A DNA stretch of 8,442 nucleotides from Methanobacteriota archaeon. GTDB taxonomy: Archaea; JACRDV01. The translations under genes were made by a program, and so were the position numbers. This document shows positions 5,675-8,442 of the stretch, in pieces (position 1 is the stretch's first letter; each line of letters starts with the position of its first letter). The DNA is taken from assembly GCA_024860865.1 (NCBI GenBank), contig JACRDV010000061.1, positions 1-8,442 on the forward strand. The letters are read 5' to 3'. Below the pieces are notes generated by a model. It was given only the letters and a program-made list of their open reading frames with translations, was not told the origin of the DNA and searched no databases.

Positions 5675-6067
5675 TTACTCAAATATCCGTTTGATGAAAT
5701 TAATGCTGTCGAAGTCGGTATCATTTGAATAAATTTCAGTTATATTATGCACAAGCATAGCTGAAACTGTAACAGAATCATTAAAATCAATATGGTATTT
5801 ATTGCTTATATTACTAGCTTGCCACATAAGTTCAAAATCCAGAGTAATGATTTCTAAATTTTTAATGCTACGAATTTTTTCCAAAATCGATTTAATATCT
5901 TTAATGCCCTCTTTTTCAAAGAACCAAATTACTTCTGAAAGGGTGAGTGTTGTTATTAGAGCCGACTCTCTCGTATTGATCCTTGATAGAATTTTTTTAG
6001 ATAATGACCCGAATTTGGGGTGGTCATTAATCATGTAAATAAAAATATTTGCATCTACGTATCTCAT
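5675..6067 (-). CDS. vapC: VapC-type PIN-domain toxin ribonuclease
   Basis: 130 residues, the usual size for VapC. The acidic residues that bind Mg2+ in PIN nucleases are present: D5 in MRYVDANIFIY, E45 in TLTLSEVIW, D97 in DFNDSVTV, and D116/D118 in YSNDTDFDSI. VapC toxins are endoribonucleases that cut tRNA, rRNA or mRNA and are held inactive by VapB. Its ATG (6065-6067) overlaps the antitoxin stop by 4 bases (ATGA), indicating coupled translation. The next gene, the FttA-like ribonuclease, begins 131 bases downstream on the same strand with no obvious terminator between, so readthrough is possible. The target RNA cannot be inferred. No frameshift or missing catalytic residue is seen. Confidence 0.9.
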   Translation of the reverse strand: MRYVDANIFIYMINDHPKFGSLSKKILSRINTRESALITTLTLSEVIWFFEKEGIKDIKSILEKIRSIKNLEIITLDFELMWQASNISNKYHIDFNDSVTVSAMLVHNITEIYSNDTDFDSINFIKRIFE

Positions 6068-6324
6068 TTAACAATTTCCTTCTTGCTTTGCTTTCTTATC
6101 CATTCTCGAGCTGCTTTTTTAGGATGTTCGATTTCCCTCCCTACTTTAATGCTACCATAAAGCGCGCTCACTGGGTCATCATATTTTCGCCTAGGAAGCA
6201 ACGTCACTCGATTAGGGCTTTCTTTAATGAAAACTACCTCATCTCCTTCCTTAATCCCTAGAAATTCTCGGACTTCCTTCGGGATGGTAATTCTTCCCTT
6301 CTCTTTGACTTCAGCTGCCTCCAT
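6064..6324 (-). CDS. vapB: AbrB/MazE-family antitoxin (VapB)
   Basis: 86 residues. The N-terminal half is a classic AbrB-type swapped-hairpin DNA-binding domain: VKEKGRITIPKEVREFLGIK and EGDEVVFIKE (about 6-35). The C-terminal half, rich in Lys, Arg and Glu (about 48-86, with HPKKAAREWIRKQSKKE), is expected to wrap around and inhibit the PIN toxin. ATG at 6322-6324 has no Shine-Dalgarno, but a strong TATA box places transcription start within about 8 bases, so the message is probably leaderless. The inverted repeat next to the TATA box is the likely operator for autorepression by VapB or VapBC. The gene overlaps vapC by 4 bases. Confidence 0.9.
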   Translation of the reverse strand: MEAAEVKEKGRITIPKEVREFLGIKEGDEVVFIKESPNRVTLLPRRKYDDPVSALYGSIKVGREIEHPKKAAREWIRKQSKKEIVK

Positions 6325-6352
6325 AGGACCACATATTTTTAATAGTTAAACA

Positions 6353-6363
6353 AATATATAAAA
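6353..6363 (-). promoter_or_regulatory. TATA box of vapBC
   Basis: On the - strand this reads TTTTATATATT, close to the archaeal TATA consensus. Its centre is about 34 bases before the vapB ATG, which fits a start site near 6332 and a nearly leaderless transcript. Confidence 0.7.
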
Positions 6364-6388
6364 GTTACACTTTTTTAAAAAGTGACAC
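6364..6388. promoter_or_regulatory. 25-bp imperfect inverted repeat, likely VapB operator
   Basis: Arms GTTACACTTTTT and its near-complement AAAAAGTGACAC meet around base 6376; 10 of 12 positions pair. It abuts the vapBC TATA box on the upstream side, where the BRE would be. A third related half-site, GTAACACTT, lies at 6401-6409 inside the last codons of the HPS-RraA gene. This layout suits cooperative autorepression by an AbrB-type antitoxin. Confidence 0.55.
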
Positions 6389-6397
6389 TATTTTTCT

Positions 6398-7702
6398 TTA
6401 GTAACACTTATGGCCAATTTTTTCCCATTTCTTTAAGCGCAGAACTTTACCAAGTGTGCTACCGCGTTTAATTTCCTCTCTAATTCTATTTTCTCTTTCT
6501 CTGACATCGATTGCACGATTTACAATTTCAACAGCTCTTTCTTTTGGAATTACAACAACTCCATTATCATCTCCAAAAATTATATCACCTGGCCTTACTG
6601 TAACTCCACCGCACTTAATCTCAACATTAATTTCACCAAATCCTTTAGGCTCGCCAGCATGAGGTGAAACATATCTCGCAAAAACCGGAAACTTCATCTC
6701 TCGAATATCCTCGACATCTCGAACTGCTCCATCAATTACAACTCCGCGAATCCCTCTTTTTATTGCACTTATAGTCGCTAATTCTCCCCAAACCGCAGCC
6801 CTGCTTTTTTCAGAGTCGATAACTATAACATCTTTTTCCTTTGCTTGATCTATTGCTTCAACTGTTTTTGCCCAATCCCCACGCATAGTGAGAACTGTTA
6901 AGGCTTTTCCAACCATTTTAGTTGCCGGTATAATTTGTTTAATCCCTTTCAGAGTTCCTTTCCTGTGCATAGCATCAGAAACATTTGGAGTTGAAACAGT
7001 TAATAAAGCCTCAAAAATTTCTTCTTCAGAATATTTTTTAAACAATTTTGTTTTAACTGGTTTAAGCGTTTTTATGCTCTCTAAAATTTTTTTAGTTGCA
7101 TCTTCTGCATTTTCAGCTTTTATTATTGCTCCACCGACAATTACAATATTCGCTCCATTCTTAACTATCTCAGGTGCTGTTTCAGAGTTGATTCCACCAG
7201 CCGCAGCGATTGGAATGTTAACACTTTTTGAAATTCTTTGTAGCTCTTTAATCGGATCGATTCCAATCATTTGCTGATCAATTCCTACATGAGCACAAAG
7301 ATAATCAGCGCCAAATTTTTCAACTTCCTTTGCGCGCTTAGCAGGTTCTCTTAAGTTCATAAGGTCAACCATAATTTCAGAACCATATTTTTTTGCAGCT
7401 CTAATGGCCTCCTTTATTGTTTCATTAGTGGCAGCTCCAAGGATAATAATAACATCTGCACCAGCTTTAGCTGCCATTTCGACTTCGAATGCACCTGTAT
7501 CCATGGTTTTCATATCAGCAACCAGAGTGTGCTTTGGAAATGATCTTTTTAAGGCTCTAACTGCATTCAGTCCTTCACTTTTGATTAAGGGAGTCCCCGC
7601 CTCTAGCCACTGAGCTCCTCCTCTAATAGCTTCTTTTGCGACTCGAAGGACCCTAGGTAGGTCAATAAGATCCAACGCAACTTGAAGAATTGGCTCAGCC
7701 AT
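6398..7702 (-). CDS. hps-rraA: Fused 3-hexulose-6-phosphate synthase – RraA-like protein
   Basis: 434 residues in two domains. Residues 1-210 are a hexulose-6-phosphate synthase of the OMP-decarboxylase superfamily. They contain QVALD (D11), E34 in LEAGTPLIKSEG, the D-x-K-x-x-D motif DMKTMD (D63, K65, D68), AHVGID and AAAGGI. HPS condenses formaldehyde with ribulose 5-phosphate; in archaea the reverse reaction can supply pentoses. Residues about 225-420 are an RraA/HMG-aldolase-like domain with SDAMHRKG, WGEL, GVVIDGAVRDV (R328, D329) and DDNGVVVIP. The RraA fold includes RNase E inhibitors in bacteria and metal-dependent aldolases, so the second activity is open. Such fusions are known in archaea. 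ATG at 7700-7702 follows GTGATC with a 4-base spacer. The gene starts 30 bases after lysE, probably in one operon. No phosphohexuloisomerase gene is in the window. Confidence 0.9.
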   Translation of the reverse strand: MAEPILQVALDLIDLPRVLRVAKEAIRGGAQWLEAGTPLIKSEGLNAVRALKRSFPKHTLVADMKTMDTGAFEVEMAAKAGADVIIILGAATNETIKEAIRAAKKYGSEIMVDLMNLREPAKRAKEVEKFGADYLCAHVGIDQQMIGIDPIKELQRISKSVNIPIAAAGGINSETAPEIVKNGANIVIVGGAIIKAENAEDATKKILESIKTLKPVKTKLFKKYSEEEIFEALLTVSTPNVSDAMHRKGTLKGIKQIIPATKMVGKALTVLTMRGDWAKTVEAIDQAKEKDVIVIDSEKSRAAVWGELATISAIKRGIRGVVIDGAVRDVEDIREMKFPVFARYVSPHAGEPKGFGEINVEIKCGGVTVRPGDIIFGDDNGVVVIPKERAVEIVNRAIDVRERENRIREEIKRGSTLGKVLRLKKWEKIGHKCY

Positions 7703-7732
7703 TTTTGATCACGATTGATTTAACATTTATTG

Positions 7733-8359
7733 CTATAAAAATGTGTATTTGAAAAGAAAGTAAATTCCAAGTCCAAACATTAAAAACCCGCATGTAAGGA
7801 GCAAGCTGCGATAAGCCCTGTTTCCAATAAAATGTTTTCCTCTTCCAATTGAGTAAGAAATAAAAGAATACCAACCTAAATCAGAAAACCAATGCCCTAT
7901 TATAAATGAAATAGTTCCAAGCAAGCCAGCTATCTCAAAACTATATAATAAGTTTGCATTTCCAATGGTAACCCACCACAACGGGAAACTGGGATTGAAC
8001 ATGCTGAAAATAATTCCTCCAGCAATAAGACCATGGTGCTTAGATGACTTATCTATTAAGGATATCTTTTTTGCACCTGTGCGAAATAGGTCAAATGCAA
8101 GGAACAGCAAAGCAAATCCTCCGATAACTCCAACTATTTTTTGAAAGAGAGCTGTTTGTAAAAACAAAGCAAGTCCGCCAAATAGCAGCAAAATAACGCA
8201 TATCTCACTTAGTATATGACCAAAAACTACCAGTGGTCCGACTTTAGCCCCTTTTTTTAGTGATGTAGAAATAGTAAATGTAAGAAGAGGGCCAGGGATC
8301 AATGCTCCAGAAAGCCCAATTGTAAAACCAAGAGCAAGCAAAACTAACAATGTAAGCAT
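7733..8359 (-). CDS. LysE-family transporter
   Basis: 208 residues, the usual LysE/RhtB length, with about six hydrophobic segments: near 1-25, 38-62, 65-92, 110-130, 140-165 and 182-206. The N-terminal motif GLSGALIPGPLLTFTI with P22-G-P24 is the hallmark of the family, and FNPSFPLWW matches its conserved mid-protein NP...W segment. LysE-type proteins export amino acids or related small molecules through the cytoplasmic membrane; the substrate here is not evident. The ATG at 8357-8359 lies 13 bases after the stop of the preceding gene, with GAGG overlapping that stop as ribosome site. The HPS-RraA gene begins 30 bases downstream, so the two are probably co-transcribed. Whether export relates to formaldehyde or sugar-phosphate metabolism is unknown. 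Confidence 0.85.
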   Translation of the reverse strand: MLTLLVLLALGFTIGLSGALIPGPLLTFTISTSLKKGAKVGPLVVFGHILSEICVILLLFGGLALFLQTALFQKIVGVIGGFALLFLAFDLFRTGAKKISLIDKSSKHHGLIAGGIIFSMFNPSFPLWWVTIGNANLLYSFEIAGLLGTISFIIGHWFSDLGWYSFISYSIGRGKHFIGNRAYRSLLLTCGFLMFGLGIYFLFKYTFL

Positions 8360-8372
8360 TGAAAATTTTTCC

Positions 8373-8442
8373 TCAAATTAGGGCGATTGCTAAGGCTGAG
8401 CCTAGCATAATGATAGCAATAATAATTGCAAAGATTGTACGC
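8373..8442 (-). CDS. C-terminal end of an unknown membrane protein (partial)
   Basis: An open - strand frame enters from the window edge and ends with TGA at 8373-8375. Its 22 visible residues (RTIFAIIIAIIMLGSALAIA, then LI) form one hydrophobic helix right at the C-terminus. Too little is present to name the family; a tail-anchored or multi-pass membrane protein is possible. The GAGG that overlaps its stop appears to serve the lysE start 13 bases on, so it is probably the upstream member of the lysE–HPS-RraA operon. Confidence 0.55.
   Translation of the reverse strand, partial: RTIFAIIIAIIMLGSALAIALI

Noticed and set aside
5802-6261. + strand open frames opposite vapC and vapB
   Set aside because: The - strand frames carry full PIN and AbrB motifs with an ATGA overlap; the + frames have no support.
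6888-7277. Open frame on the + strand inside the HPS-RraA gene, with others at 6456-6662 and 7404-7613
   Set aside because: These are antisense to conserved motifs of the fusion enzyme and show hydrophobic shadow composition.
3714-7702. Functional link between the RraA domain and the FttA-like ribonuclease as an RNA-decay regulon
   Set aside because: RraA regulates RNase E in bacteria, but the archaeal fusion domain is more likely enzymatic, and vapBC with its own promoter separates the two genes.
1-8442. CRISPR array, tRNA, rRNA or insertion sequence
   Set aside because: I saw no regularly spaced repeats, no tRNA-like TTCGA arm with matching acceptor, no rRNA segments and no transposase motifs. 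A covariance-model scan would be needed to exclude small RNAs.

Overview
The window looks archaeal. The evidence is an aCPSF1/FttA-type KH–metallo-beta-lactamase–beta-CASP ribonuclease, an archaeal-type STAND/AAA ATPase, an AbrB-VapC toxin–antitoxin pair, a hexulose-phosphate synthase–RraA fusion, TATA-box promoters with near-leaderless starts, and GAGG or GTGAT Shine-Dalgarno-like sites. Most of the DNA is AT-rich; sampled stretches have roughly 25-35% GC. A TACK-type lineage such as Bathyarchaeia would fit, but the window alone cannot fix the taxon.

Left part, + strand (1-2010). The 3' end of a KaiC/RecA-like ATPase gene is followed by a 73-residue ORF that overlaps it by 4 bases. A nested hairpin with a T run then closes that unit. 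Next come a cluster of TTGTCTG half-sites with a perfect 22-bp palindrome and a two-gene unit. Its first gene encodes a protein whose spacing of residues matches the Sm/Lsm RNA-binding fold. Its second encodes a 199-residue protein with six Cys and three His in a compact, probably zinc-binding core. I do not recognise this pair as a described system, and it is the most interesting part of the window.

Middle island, + strand (about 2070-3400). A 366-residue archaeal ATPase gene has markedly higher GC (about 50% in sampled stretches) than its neighbours. Two tandem 17-bp dyad repeats lie directly against its start codon, below a TATA-like box. Upstream on the - strand is a possible degenerate coding remnant. 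Downstream (3347-3713) is a convergent intergenic region with a doubtful 52-codon ORF and two hairpins. The island looks horizontally acquired.

Right part, - strand (3714-8442). In transcription order this holds the tail of an unknown membrane protein, a LysE-family transporter, the HPS-RraA fusion enzyme, vapB-vapC and the FttA-like ribonuclease. The first three are tightly spaced and probably one operon. vapBC has its own strong TATA box and an adjoining inverted repeat. The ribonuclease starts with TTG behind a GAGGT site, and the second KH domain has lost the GxxG loop usual in this family.
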